35,789 nucleotides of DNA. Origin: Neobacillus cucumis (GTDB taxonomy: Bacteria > Bacillota > Bacilli > Bacillales > Cytobacillaceae). The stretch covers positions 1 to 35,789 of the forward strand of contig NZ_JAFBEX010000039.1 in NCBI RefSeq assembly GCF_016908975.1, in the 5' to 3' direction. The notes under the pieces are model-generated. The model worked only from the letters and a program-made list of their open reading frames with translations, was not told the DNA's origin and searched no databases. The position numbers and the translations under genes were made by a program. Shown here in pieces: positions 24,163-31,759 of the stretch. Every line of letters starts with the position of its first letter. The first letter of the stretch is position 1.

Positions 24163-24957
24163 ATGATAAAAGCGATATTTTTTGATTTAGACGATACACT
24201 TCTTTGGGATCAAAAGAGTGTAAAGGAAGCTTTTGTAGCCACATGTAAGGTGGCAGAAGAACGTTATGGAATTAATGCCGAACAATTAGAAGAGGCAGTT
24301 CGGGAGGCTGCAAGAGAACTCTATTCCTCCTACGATTTCTATTCCTTTACTCAAATGATTGGGATTAACCCGTTTGAAGGACTATGGGGTAATTTTGCGG
24401 ATGAAAATCTTGAAGATTTCAGGAAAATGAAAGAAACTGTACCAAGCTATAGAAAGGATGCTTGGACTGCTGGGTTAAAGAAAATGGGTATTGATAACCT
24501 TGAACTGGGTCAAGAGTTAGCAGAGCGTTTCCCACTGGAAAGACGAAAATCTCCTTTTGTATACGAAGAAACTTTTGATACTTTAAACCAATTAAAAGGC
24601 AATTATCAGCTACTTCTTTTAACCAATGGTTCACCTGAATTACAAAATACGAAATTGGAAATTACACCTGAACTTGTTCCTTATTTTGACCAAATTGTTA
24701 TCTCTGGAGATTTTGGAAGGGGAAAGCCAGATCCGTCTATTTTTGAACATGCCTTATCTCTTATGGGACTTCAAAAGGATGAAGTCATTATGGTTGGAGA
24801 TAATCTAATGACAGATGTTTTAGGGGCAAACCGCGCAGGCATTAAAACCGTTTGGATTAACCGCCATGACAAAGAGCGAAATGAAGTGATTCCTACTTAT
24901 GAAATTAAGCATTTGGAAGAGCTTTTTTCTATCTTAGAAGAAATTAAGGAAAAATAA
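24163..24957 (+). CDS. HAD-superfamily hydrolase (YsaA-like)
   Basis: 264 aa. HAD motif I DLDDTLL (Asp8 nucleophile, Asp10), motif II LLLTNGS near 145, motif III Lys in GRGKPDPSIF near 183 and motif IV MVGDNLMTDVLGA near 205 are all intact. The helical cap between residues 15 and 90 places it in the subfamily IA phosphatases, like B. subtilis YsaA of similar size. Substrate unknown; phosphorylated metabolites are usual. GAGGAGC precedes the ATG. It is monocistronic, with no hairpin visible after it. The MITE-like element lies just upstream and may affect its promoter. Confidence 0.87.
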   Translation: MIKAIFFDLDDTLLWDQKSVKEAFVATCKVAEERYGINAEQLEEAVREAARELYSSYDFYSFTQMIGINPFEGLWGNFADENLEDFRKMKETVPSYRKDAWTAGLKKMGIDNLELGQELAERFPLERRKSPFVYEETFDTLNQLKGNYQLLLLTNGSPELQNTKLEITPELVPYFDQIVISGDFGRGKPDPSIFEHALSLMGLQKDEVIMVGDNLMTDVLGANRAGIKTVWINRHDKERNEVIPTYEIKHLEELFSILEEIKEK

Positions 24958-25046
24958 ACCAAAAATAATTTGTAACTTTCCCCTTTTTTCAGAGACTATT
25001 TAGCTGATACTATGTAATAATTATTGGAAAAAAGGGGATTCAAAAA

Positions 25047-25529
25047 ATGCGAAAAAAAATAAGTCTTGTCTTTATTTGTTTTGCTTTTATCGCGTGCTTG
25101 TTATCCGGGTGTGGATCTACTAGTAAAACAAATGCTAGTTCAGAAGACAGTAAAAATAATTCTCCTAAAGAAAACGAGGTCGCGTCTGATTTTCTTCCAA
25201 AAATCGTAATAAATAAAGACCAAAAGAATACGCTGATTCACTATACTGTGAAAAATATCTCGGGGAAACCCAAAAAACTAACATTCCGCACGGGATTAAA
25301 GGTTGATTACATTATATTTGATTCATCAGGTAAAAAGGTAAAACAATACTCGGATGATGTGATGTCTACCCAAGTTATTAAAAAGGTTATCTTTAAAAAT
25401 AATCAGGAAATTACCAAAGATTTCATTATTTCAAATCTACCTGATGGCCATTATAAGATTGAGGTATTTTTGACGGCTATTGAATTAGAGGCAAAAGCTG
25501 TTTCGGATTTAATTATTAAAAATCCTTAA
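25047..25529 (+). CDS. Lipoprotein with BsuPI domain
   Basis: 160 aa. A type II signal peptide ends in the lipobox LLSGC (Cys22), so it is lipid-anchored outside the membrane. After a Ser/Asn-rich linker (about 23-45) the domain at about 50-155 reads YTVKNISGKPKKLTFRTG, DYIIFDSSGKKVKQYSDD and NLPDGHYKIEVFLTA, the pattern of the BsuPI family (intracellular proteinase inhibitor of B. subtilis). A role in binding or inhibiting a protease at the cell surface is only inferred. GGGGATT before the ATG gives a modest ribosome binding site. It forms a single-gene unit with a terminator. Confidence 0.85.
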   Translation: MRKKISLVFICFAFIACLLSGCGSTSKTNASSEDSKNNSPKENEVASDFLPKIVINKDQKNTLIHYTVKNISGKPKKLTFRTGLKVDYIIFDSSGKKVKQYSDDVMSTQVIKKVIFKNNQEITKDFIISNLPDGHYKIEVFLTAIELEAKAVSDLIIKNP

Positions 25530-25541
25530 ATCATCAATAAG

Positions 25542-25570
25542 CATCTCCAGGATATGGAGGTGTTTTTTTT
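25542..25570 (+). terminator. Terminator of the BsuPI lipoprotein gene
   Basis: CATCTCCA pairs with TGGAGGTG, followed by eight T. Confidence 0.9.
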
Positions 25571-25658
25571 GTCGACATTGGGCGTTATGTATCATATAGA
25601 CACGATTATTGTAGATTATAATACGATTAGATTAAATTATTTATTCGAGGTGTAAGTG

Positions 25659-26537
25659 TTGGAATTAAGACAATTGCAATTATTTTCTGAGGTGGCGAAA
25701 CATAAAAGTATTACAAAAGCAGCAGTGGCACTGCATTTGTCACAGCCGGCTCTTAGCAAATCAATTATGGCTTTAGAGGAAGAGCTTGGCATGACATTAA
25801 TCATCCGTTCAAATAAAACAAGTGAATTAACGGATGCAGGCAGAATTGTCCTCGAATATTCTCAAAAGATGTATGGCCTTTTAGATGAAATGAAAACCAC
25901 CCTTAACGATATGACCGATTTAACAAGAGGGCAAATAAATATCGGACTGCCGCCATTTATTGGCAGTTTATTTTTTCCGCGAGTGATTGCCAAGTTTCAT
26001 CATACTTTCCCTAATATTGAACTCAAGATAACAGAGTATGGCGGTGCGAGGGTCGTTAAGAGTGTGGAGGAAGGGGAATTTGAACTAGGGGTTGCCGTCC
26101 TGCCAATTGATGAGCAGCAATTTGATATTTATCCCATTGTTGAAGAAGAAATGAAGCTCTTAGTGTACAAAGACCACCGTTTGGCGAAGCGAAAGGTAGT
26201 CGATATGGAAGAATTAAAGGATGAAGAGTTTATCTTTTATCACGAAGAGTTTGCTCTTAATAAAATCATGAGAAATGAGTGTATTGCTGCAGGATATGAA
26301 CCTAAAATTTTGTTTCAAAGCTCGCAATGGGATTTCATGACAGAAATGGTAGCGGCTAATCTTGGGATAACCATTCTTCCACAGGGGATTTGTAACCGTG
26401 TTTTTACTAGTGATATCGAGGTCATTGATCTTAAACAAAAAATTCTTTGGCGTTTGGCAGTGCTTACAAAAAAAGACCGTTATATCTCAAATGCAGGCAG
26501 GACCTTTATTGACTTCATCTTAAAGGAACCATTATAA
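25659..26537 (+). CDS. cidR: LysR-family regulator (CidR/YwbI-like)
   Basis: 292 aa. LysR helix-turn-helix at the N-terminus: MELRQLQLFSEVAKHKSITK then AAVALHLSQPALSKSI. The C-terminal substrate-binding domain begins near GQINIGLPPFIGSLFFP. The TTG at 25659 gives the canonical MELRQL start, 6 nt from GAGGTG; a GTG one codon earlier is too close. It lies directly before cidA and cidB in the same direction, as ywbI lies near ywbH-ywbG in B. subtilis. CidR proteins activate cid genes in response to acetate/acidic overflow metabolism. A 9-bp inverted repeat between this gene and cidA is a likely binding site. Confidence 0.85.
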   Translation: MELRQLQLFSEVAKHKSITKAAVALHLSQPALSKSIMALEEELGMTLIIRSNKTSELTDAGRIVLEYSQKMYGLLDEMKTTLNDMTDLTRGQINIGLPPFIGSLFFPRVIAKFHHTFPNIELKITEYGGARVVKSVEEGEFELGVAVLPIDEQQFDIYPIVEEEMKLLVYKDHRLAKRKVVDMEELKDEEFIFYHEEFALNKIMRNECIAAGYEPKILFQSSQWDFMTEMVAANLGITILPQGICNRVFTSDIEVIDLKQKILWRLAVLTKKDRYISNAGRTFIDFILKEPL

Positions 26538-26570
26538 CTTTTAGTTATGAAAATGATTCTTAATATGTAT

Positions 26571-26622
26571 TTTACGAATGATAAAAAAGAGTTTAGGATT
26601 ACTCTATACTTTAATTCGTAAA
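26571..26622. promoter_or_regulatory. Candidate CidR binding region upstream of cidA
   Basis: TTTACGAAT (26571-26579) and ATTCGTAAA (26614-26622) are a perfect 9-bp inverted pair with centres 43 bp apart, about four helical turns. TATACT at 26605-26610 may be the -10 box; no good -35 is seen, as expected for an activator-dependent promoter. Confidence 0.5.
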
Positions 26623-26665
26623 TTCAAAAGGAGAAAATTTTCCCCTTTTCCATATAGAAAGGATC

Positions 26666-27040
26666 ATGAAGATGAGACTAGGCGTCATTGTATTACAAGT
26701 GTTATTTTTACATGTGTTTTTATTTTTAGGAGCTGCTCTTAAAGAAGTGATTCCACTTCCGATACCAGCTTCCATGTTTGGCTTATTTCTATTGTTTCTT
26801 GCCCTTTGCTGTAAATTGATTAAATTAGAGTGGATAGAAAAGGGAGCGAATTGGTTATTAGCCGAGCTATTACTTTTCTTTATCCCTTCAGCGGTCGGAA
26901 TTGTGAACTATAATGAGATTTTAAGCTTACAAGGAGCCGAGATTGTGGGGTTAATTGGGATTAGTACCATTATTGTAATGGGAATGACAGCAGTAACTGC
27001 AGAAAAAATTATGGGGCGAAAAGGGAGTGAGCAGCATTGA
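26666..27040 (+). CDS. cidA: CidA/LrgA family holin-like membrane protein
   Basis: 124 aa with four hydrophobic segments. The block EVIPLPIPASMFGLFLLFLA and the following LLLFFIPSAVGIVNY are typical of CidA/LrgA (B. subtilis YwbH). The family is tied to overflow metabolism, pyruvate/acetate handling and control of cell lysis. Start may be the ATG at 26666 or the one at 26672, which is better spaced from AAAGGATC. Its stop overlaps the start of cidB, so the two are coupled. Confidence 0.9.
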   Translation: MKMRLGVIVLQVLFLHVFLFLGAALKEVIPLPIPASMFGLFLLFLALCCKLIKLEWIEKGANWLLAELLLFFIPSAVGIVNYNEILSLQGAEIVGLIGISTIIVMGMTAVTAEKIMGRKGSEQH

Positions 27041-27732
27041 TGATGATCTTATTTACCATAGCGACCTGTGTAATATATCGTTGGTCAAAAATGGCATATA
27101 GTAAATGGAACATGCCGTTTTTTCACCCCTTGCTGTTATCACCTATTTTGTTAATTGCACTTATTTCGATAACACATGTTTCTGCAAATCAATATATAAA
27201 TGCTTCTAAGTGGCTCACCCATTTACTAGGACCGGCAACAGTTGCATTTGCTGTACCTATTTATAAAAATTTAGCGATAATTAAAAAATATATTGGAACG
27301 ATTCTTGTTAGTATCACTTGTGGAACGCTGATAGCGATTTTTTCTACTTACGGTTTGTCCAAATTGTTCCATTTGAATTCTGATTTTATCATTTCCATAT
27401 TACCTCGGTCGATTACTACTCCAATAGCTATTGAGGTTTCAAAGGAAATTGGCGGACTGCCAACGTTAACAACCGTTTTTGTTATTATTACAGGGATTGT
27501 TGGTGGTATTGTGGGTCCTTCAGTTATTAAAGGGTTATCGATTAAAACACCCATTGCAAGAGGGCTTGCATTAGGGATGGGTGCACATGGTGTAGGTACG
27601 AATAAAGCAATGGAGTACGGGAAACAAGAAGCAACCTTTTCATCTCTAGCCATGATTTTTGCTGCTTTGATTACCTTAGTTTGGGGAGCATTATTGATTC
27701 CATCATTAATGAATTTACATCATATTTTATAA
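27040..27732 (+). CDS. cidB: CidB/LrgB family membrane protein
   Basis: 230 aa with about six or seven hydrophobic segments. Family blocks: LGPATVAFAVPIYKN, PRSITTPIAIEVSKEIGGLP, GIVGPSVIKG and ARGLALGMGAHGVGTNKAME. The ATG shares its A with the TGA stop of cidA (TGATG), a standard translational coupling; a TTG one codon earlier is also possible. CidB pairs with CidA in the membrane. A G-T rich hairpin follows. Confidence 0.92.
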   Translation: MMILFTIATCVIYRWSKMAYSKWNMPFFHPLLLSPILLIALISITHVSANQYINASKWLTHLLGPATVAFAVPIYKNLAIIKKYIGTILVSITCGTLIAIFSTYGLSKLFHLNSDFIISILPRSITTPIAIEVSKEIGGLPTLTTVFVIITGIVGGIVGPSVIKGLSIKTPIARGLALGMGAHGVGTNKAMEYGKQEATFSSLAMIFAALITLVWGALLIPSLMNLHHIL

Positions 27733-27740
27733 AAAACTTT

Positions 27741-27777
27741 GGCTGTCATTTTTAATAAATGGCGGCCTTATTTTTTG
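27741..27777 (+). terminator. Terminator of cidAB
   Basis: GGCTGTCATTT pairs with AAATGGCGGCC (two G-T pairs), then TTATTTTTT. Confidence 0.8.
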
Positions 27778-27895
27778 GGGATTAATCTGAAGAATATCAT
27801 TAAAAAAGGTTTTTTGAGGGGCTAAATGAAAAGTTGATATCATAGAATGAATGGGTTGGACTGAAAAAAAGGAATAGGTTCTGGGGGGAAGATAA

Positions 27896-28063
27896 ATGCT
27901 CCGAAATGTCATTGTTGTAAGGGATGATGAGGAAAGTATCAAAAATGCCATCAGAGAAATATTGCGATCTAAACATAAGGGGCATGAGTTTGCCCTTGAT
28001 ATGACGAGAATTACCGATAAAGAAAGAAAACGAGAGATTATGAAACAGCTAACGCGGTATTAG
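27896..28063 (+). CDS. Small charged hypothetical protein
   Basis: 55 aa: MLRNVIVVRDDEESIKNAIR, then an amphipathic, strongly charged helical sequence ending KREIMKQLTRY. GGGGGG lies 8-10 nt upstream (GGGGGGAAGATAA). No signal peptide or membrane part. I do not recognise the family. Alone between cidB and the leftward HAD gene. Confidence 0.6.
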   Translation: MLRNVIVVRDDEESIKNAIREILRSKHKGHEFALDMTRITDKERKREIMKQLTRY

Positions 28064-28144
28064 CCCTTAGGGAAGATAGATGCCTTTTATTGCAATAAAA
28101 AAGGAAACGAGATTTTAGAATTCTCATTTCCGCTAAGTAAATAT

Positions 28145-28948
28145 TTAATCAAGTAATCCTAACAGATGGCGGACTGCATAGGCAAAGCCATCTTCATCAT
28201 TAGACTTTGTAATTACATCTGCTGCTTGTTGAACCTCCATTGGTGCATTTTCCATTGCTACGGCAGTAGTGGCTACTTCAAATTGAGCAATGTCGTTGCC
28301 GCCATCACCAAAAGCAAAGATCTCATCAAATGTGAGGTTCATCATATCCTGATAGCGTAATAAGGCCTTCCCTTTATGCGCTTCATTCGAGGTGATTTCT
28401 ACATTATTTGGATGGGAAGACGCCATTGAAATAGGGAATTTCCTTGTTAATGCATTTTTTACTTCTTCAATTTTCTCAAGCTGGTCCGGATGAACAAGTG
28501 CAATGAGTTTGTAGATTTTTAAATCTTCTTTATCAAGAATTTGATCATAATTGAACTCATGAAAGATCTTATCTAGTTCTTGTCTACTTTTTTCGCGCAA
28601 AGGAGGTAGTGTAGACGGTAGGCCGCCATAATTTGTATAGACGAGGATTCCTACATCCATTCCTTTTAGGGCTGAAAAAACGTTCTTATAGACATCAAGA
28701 GGCAGGGTAGCTTCAAAAAGCAACTCCTGATCCGCTGAATATAATACTGATCCATTGATGCAAAATATGGGCATCTTGATTTTTTGAACAGCCTCTAATT
28801 TAATGACATCCGCATAAGCACGACCTGTGTTTAAAATCAAACAATGACCACGCGCCTGTAGTTCGTTTAACACCTTCACACTTTCAGTAGTAATTTCACT
28901 TTCAGAATTCAATAAAGTACCGTCTAAATCAATTGAAATACATTTCAT
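28145..28948 (-). CDS. Cof-type HAD-IIB phosphatase
   Basis: 267 aa. Motif I is SIDLDGTLLNSES (Asp7, Asp9), motif II NTGRA near 41, the Cof cap domain spans about 85-185, motif III Lys in HKGKALLRY near 197 and motif IV FAFGDGGNDIAQFEVA near 215. Cof-like enzymes dephosphorylate sugar phosphates, flavin or pyridoxal phosphates; the substrate here is unknown. The start MKCISIDLDG lacks a strong ribosome binding site (AGGA about 7 nt before). It reads leftward behind yabR but a hairpin lies between, and a palindromic repeat lies just upstream of the start. Confidence 0.87.
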   Translation of the reverse strand: MKCISIDLDGTLLNSESEITTESVKVLNELQARGHCLILNTGRAYADVIKLEAVQKIKMPIFCINGSVLYSADQELLFEATLPLDVYKNVFSALKGMDVGILVYTNYGGLPSTLPPLREKSRQELDKIFHEFNYDQILDKEDLKIYKLIALVHPDQLEKIEEVKNALTRKFPISMASSHPNNVEITSNEAHKGKALLRYQDMMNLTFDEIFAFGDGGNDIAQFEVATTAVAMENAPMEVQQAADVITKSNDEDGFAYAVRHLLGLLD

Positions 28949-28968
28949 GCTTTTGTGTCCTTTCTATT

Positions 28969-28985
28969 GGTGACAGGCACCATTT
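28969..28985 (-). repeat. Interspersed palindromic repeat, copy 2
   Basis: On the minus strand GAAATGGTGCCTGTCACC; same 5' flank and core as the copy at 15966-15982, differing at the central base. Confidence 0.55.
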
Positions 28986-29010
28986 CTACCATTTCGACTA
29001 TAAAGAGAAA

Positions 29011-29035
29011 GGCAAGCTTCTTAATAAAGCTTGCC
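29011..29035 (-). terminator. Hairpin after yabR
   Basis: GGCAAGCTT pairs with AAGCTTGCC around a 7-nt loop; on the minus strand it is followed by TTTCTCTTT. Probable terminator of yabR. Confidence 0.7.
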
Positions 29036-29071
29036 ATTTGATCTATATCGAGATTTATTGCAATACGAAGC

Positions 29072-29521
29072 TTAGCCGCGTCTGCCACCTCGGCCACCGC
29101 GTTTTGTTTCAGTGTTGCGTTTGAGGCTTGATAAATTCTCTTCACTAGACTTTAAGAACTTGGCCATTTTATCTTCAAAGCTTTCCTTAGGTTTGAAGTT
29201 TCCTTTTGGACGGAAATCCTTTGAACGGCTATCGCCTCTACCTTGACGCTGTGGGCGCTGTGAATAAGAAGAAGTTTGTCCTTCAGGCTTATCGATTGCT
29301 TTTTTAATGGATAAGGCAGTTTTTCCGTCTTTTTCACTGATTACTTTTACTTCGACTACATCGCCAATTTTTAGATGATCGTTAACATCTTTTACGTAGC
29401 TATCCGCAACCTCACTAATATGTACCAAGCCTGTAGTCCCACCTGGTAATTCTACAAATGCTCCAAAATTAGTGATACCGGTTACCTTACCTTGTACTTT
29501 ACTGCCTACTTCAACTGACAT
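29072..29521 (-). CDS. yabR: S1-domain RNA-binding protein YabR
   Basis: 149 aa. An S1 domain at residues 1-72 (MSVEVGSKVQGKVTGITNFG, AFVELPGGTTGLVHISEVAD) is followed by a basic, Gln/Arg/Gly-rich linker and a conserved tail FEDKMAKFLKSSEENLSSLK ending in an RGG-type run. It closely resembles B. subtilis YabR but has a linker about 20 residues longer. It probably contacts ribosomes or structured RNA. GAGGGGG lies about 12 nt before this ATG, rather far; the longer frame starts before it. In B. subtilis yabR sits between divIC and spoIIE; neither is near here. Confidence 0.88.
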   Translation of the reverse strand: MSVEVGSKVQGKVTGITNFGAFVELPGGTTGLVHISEVADSYVKDVNDHLKIGDVVEVKVISEKDGKTALSIKKAIDKPEGQTSSYSQRPQRQGRGDSRSKDFRPKGNFKPKESFEDKMAKFLKSSEENLSSLKRNTETKRGGRGGRRG

Positions 29522-29692
29522 AAAAATAAATTTCCCCCTCATAAATGTTAAAGACACTTTATTATATCAAAAATTCTAGAAAAATAACATAAACTCTATT
29601 TCTATTTCTTATGCCAATTCATGCCTAAAGGTTCACAGGAATGTAACAACTATACCGAGATATTTGGAAAGGTGAGGAAATAATATTAGTGT

Positions 29693-29877
29693 AATGAAAT
29701 GCATGACCCAAACGAATTCCGATAAGGGAGAAAATTCTACCAAGGAGGTGGCTTGGTTCAATAGAAAATTATAGAAGTGTTACCGGTAGAAAGGAGGAAA
29801 AGAAATCTGATTTAAAAACCGGTAAATTTTAAAGTGAATCGGAATTAGTAATGGAGATGATTGTTTTGCATTTCATT
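29693..29877 (+). ncRNA. Candidate structured RNA: three nested perfect inverted repeats
   Basis: Arms in order: AATGAAATGCA (29693-29703) with TGCATTTCATT (29867-29877), 11 bp; AATTCCGAT (29715-29723) with ATCGGAATT (29838-29846), 9 bp; TTACCGGT (29780-29787) with ACCGGTAA (29818-29825), 8 bp. A local hairpin ACCAAG/CTTGGT sits at 29739-29757. Two GGAGG sites lie in loops (29743-29750 and 29789-29796). The outer arm covers a TTG that could start a 36-codon frame. No matching known RNA family is recognised. Strand is inferred from the ribosome-binding-like sites and the downstream terminator. Confidence 0.55.
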
Positions 29878-29976
29878 TTCATTATGGCGGGAGTTGGTTT
29901 GCATAGAAGCTTTTGTCATAATAGCAAAACGTTATATCCTAATAAAAATATGTTGCTTGCCGTAGTAAATGAATAA
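29866..29976 (+). CDS. Possible 36-aa peptide controlled by the upstream RNA structure
   Basis: TTG start with GGAGATGAT (29853-29861) at good distance. The peptide reads MHFIFIMAGVGLHRSFCHNS then KTLYPNKNMLLAVVNE: a short hydrophobic start and a polar rest. The start codon lies in the outer repeat arm, so folding would hide it. Unrecognised and too short for codon statistics; it may be chance. Confidence 0.3.
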   Translation: MHFIFIMAGVGLHRSFCHNSKTLYPNKNMLLAVVNE

Positions 29977-30070
29977 ACTTAATTGCTGTCAATCCAATGT
30001 TTTGCCTCTTTTAAAAAAAAAATCAATTTATTCATACAGAAACGGGGTATGCCAATGAAGTATATAGCAG

Positions 30071-30100
30071 GCGAGTCAGCACAATGCTGGCTCGCTTTTT
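30071..30100 (+). terminator. Terminator downstream of the structured RNA candidate
   Basis: GCGAGTCAGCA pairs with TGCTGGCTCGC (one G-T pair) around CAA, followed by TTTTT. It shows that something is transcribed rightward from the yabR/carbonic anhydrase gap. Confidence 0.92.
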
Positions 30101-30122
30101 ACATTTGATGGGTAATGTTTTT

Positions 30123-30150
30123 TTGTAAGCCTACGTATAAGAAATATAGT
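30123..30150 (+). promoter_or_regulatory. Promoter of the gamma carbonic anhydrase gene
   Basis: TTGTAA at 30123-30128, 16-bp spacer, TATAGT at 30145-30150. Confidence 0.6.
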
Positions 30151-30176
30151 ACGGAATTTGAAAGGGGGAAATTTTT

Positions 30177-30827
30177 TTGACGAATTTATACGGTCCATAT
30201 AATATTTATAGCTATTTCATTGGTTCCAATCCTCCAACTTCCTTCAATCCCAATCCCATTTTTCCAAAAATTAAAAGAACAGCTTTTTTAAGTCCATTTA
30301 CCTATGTAGTGGGTGATGTGAGCATCGGGGAAAATACCTACATTGGCCCTTTTGTAAGTATCCGCGCCGATGAGGGTTCTCCGTTTTATATCGGAGAGAA
30401 TTGTAATCTCCAAGATGGTGTTATTCTTCACGGTTTAAAAAATAAGTATGTAGAGGTTTACAAACATTTCTCCATATATATGGGTCCAAGAGTTTCTTGT
30501 GCACATGGGTCACTCATTCATGGCCCTTGTGAAATTGGACCGGATGTTTTTGTAGGATTTAAAGCGATTGTTTATAATACGCAAATAGGGGAAGGATGCT
30601 TCGTTTCCCCCAATGCGGTTGTTACAGGCGGTGTAAAACTTAAGCCGCATAGTTTCGTGCCACCTGGTGCCAATATCGATACACAAGCAAAAGCAGATCG
30701 CTTATCGAAGGTACCCAAAAATGAGGAAGAATTTGCAAAAGAGGTACAAAGAGTTAATCGTGAGTTTCCTCTAACTTATTCCATATTTTTTGGTAAGACC
30801 AAGTGTTCTTGTGGCTTAACACATTAA
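30177..30827 (+). CDS. Gamma-class carbonic anhydrase
   Basis: 216 codons from a TTG with AAAGGGGG 8 nt upstream. Left-handed beta-helix hexapeptide repeats span about residues 38-150. The three zinc histidines are His85 (LQDGVILHG), His110 and His115 (SCAHGSLIHGP); Arg63 in SIRAD and Gln79 are also conserved with archaeal Cam. It interconverts CO2 and bicarbonate. A Pro/Asn-rich N-terminal 30 residues precede the helix, and the C-terminus has CSCG, not part of the active site. It lacks a signal peptide. Better matches to true Cam ligands make it more likely an active enzyme than a PaaY-like transferase. Confidence 0.9.
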   Translation: MTNLYGPYNIYSYFIGSNPPTSFNPNPIFPKIKRTAFLSPFTYVVGDVSIGENTYIGPFVSIRADEGSPFYIGENCNLQDGVILHGLKNKYVEVYKHFSIYMGPRVSCAHGSLIHGPCEIGPDVFVGFKAIVYNTQIGEGCFVSPNAVVTGGVKLKPHSFVPPGANIDTQAKADRLSKVPKNEEEFAKEVQRVNREFPLTYSIFFGKTKCSCGLTH

Positions 30828-30903
30828 TTATTGAGGGAATATGATCATGGTGACTTGGTGATACTACCCTTTGTTTACTATAAGATGAAATGGGGACTAT
30901 CGA

Positions 30904-31176
30904 ATGAAGGACGTATTACAACAAGTGAAAGAAGAATTAGAAAAAGCATACGATCATCCAGAAACTGCTAACCTAGACCAATGTATTGCTCAACTTCAAC
31001 AGGCTGTGGAACAAAATGGTGATAAAGGTACAATGATTGAAAATTGTATTCGAGCAGTAACACAGGCTAGAAATTCAATGGGCGCCTTACAAAATGCAGG
31101 TGACGTATCGTCTGCTGGAGCATTCGGCGAAGCTTATAACGCCTTAGATCAGGCAATTGAATCATATACAGATTAA
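30904..31176 (+). CDS. Small helical hypothetical protein
   Basis: 90 aa, rich in Gln, Ala and Glu, predicted all-helical: MKDVLQQVKEELEKAYDHPE, a middle DQCIAQLQQAVEQNGDKG and a C-terminal FGEAYNALDQAIESYTD. GGGG lies 7 nt before the ATG. Two cysteines. No transmembrane part. Not recognised. It has its own terminator and may be part of a small-protein group with the next two genes. Confidence 0.75.
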   Translation: MKDVLQQVKEELEKAYDHPETANLDQCIAQLQQAVEQNGDKGTMIENCIRAVTQARNSMGALQNAGDVSSAGAFGEAYNALDQAIESYTD

Positions 31177-31189
31177 TTAATACTTTATA

Positions 31190-31219
31190 AACCTCTACAA
31201 ATTGTTAGAGGTTTTTTAT
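31190..31219 (+). terminator. Terminator after the 90-aa gene
   Basis: ACCTCTA pairs with TAGAGGT, followed by TTTTTT. Confidence 0.85.
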
Positions 31220-31230
31220 TATGTAACAAA

Positions 31231-31259
31231 GAATGAACAGGTTGATTCCGTTCATAATA
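31231..31259 (+). promoter_or_regulatory. Candidate SigG (forespore) promoter
   Basis: GAATG at 31231-31235, 17-bp spacer, CATAATA at 31253-31259, which fits the SigG pattern (GHATR and CATnnTA). It lies 25 bp before the 46-aa gene. Confidence 0.45.
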
Positions 31260-31283
31260 AATAACGTAAAGGAGGCGTGACCT

Positions 31284-31424
31284 ATGGATGAAAAATATAA
31301 TACAAACGATGATGCCAATGTCGAATTAAAGAATGGTCTTCAAAATAGCCCGCCAAAGAAAAATCCGAACATGAGTGAGGCCGAGTATAAATTAAAGGTA
31401 TTAGGATGGGGTAAGAAAAAATAA
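31284..31424 (+). CDS. Small hydrophilic protein, possibly spore-specific
   Basis: 46 aa: MDEKYNTNDDANVELKNGLQ, then a Pro/Lys-rich part and NMSEAEYKLKVLGWGKKK. AAAGGAGGCGTGA is a near-perfect ribosome binding site. A SigG-like promoter lies upstream. Size, lack of structure and hydrophilicity resemble minor small acid-soluble spore proteins, but no known family is recognised. It is followed 39 nt later by another small gene of the same character. Confidence 0.65.
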   Translation: MDEKYNTNDDANVELKNGLQNSPPKKNPNMSEAEYKLKVLGWGKKK

Positions 31425-31463
31425 GAATAAGTAAGGCTTCAATCTCACCTTGGAGGTGAAATA

Positions 31464-31613
31464 ATGCCACAAAATAATCCGATTGAATATACAGGAAGAG
31501 TTCTGGATCAAAGAAACAATCTTACCGGTCCCAATGATAGTGATGGGAAAGCTACCTATCCTGAGCGACCCAAAAATGTCCCGATTCAGAGTTCAAATAA
31601 TAAAGTGAAATAA
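31464..31613 (+). CDS. Small hydrophilic protein, possibly spore-specific
   Basis: 49 aa: MPQNNPIEYTGRVLDQRNNL, then TGPNDSDGKATYPERPKNVP and a polar end. TTGGAGGTGA before the ATG is a strong ribosome binding site. Pro/Asn-rich and probably disordered. Second gene of a two-gene unit closed by a terminator; same promoter expected. Not recognised. Confidence 0.65.
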   Translation: MPQNNPIEYTGRVLDQRNNLTGPNDSDGKATYPERPKNVPIQSSNNKVK

Positions 31614-31620
31614 TGATATC

Positions 31621-31650
31621 AAGGCTGCCAAGTGGCAGTCTTTTTTTTCA
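31621..31650 (+). terminator. Terminator of the small-protein pair
   Basis: CTGCCA pairs with TGGCAG around a very short loop, with GG/TC pairing at the base, followed by eight T. Confidence 0.85.
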
Positions 31651-31759
31651 AAAATATTACCTATCTGATTTTAAATTGTAGAACTTAAGCATATAAGTTT
31701 GTTTCCTTTTTATCAGTTGTTACTATAATAAGGAATTACAAATGAAAGGACACTTAAAT

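Larger units (their letters stand above)
29522..30176. other. Long intergenic region between yabR and carbonic anhydrase
   Basis: 655 bp without a convincing protein gene of normal size. It contains the nested inverted repeats at 29693-29877, two marginal small frames (29694-29774, 26 codons MKCMTQTNSDKGENSTKEVA and on; and 29866-29976), a strong terminator at 30071-30100 and the promoter of the next gene. Confidence 0.6.

Noticed and set aside
30052..30111. 19-codon frame MPMKYIAGESAQCWLAFYI
   Set aside because: It is read straight through a perfect terminator hairpin, so it is most likely coincidental.
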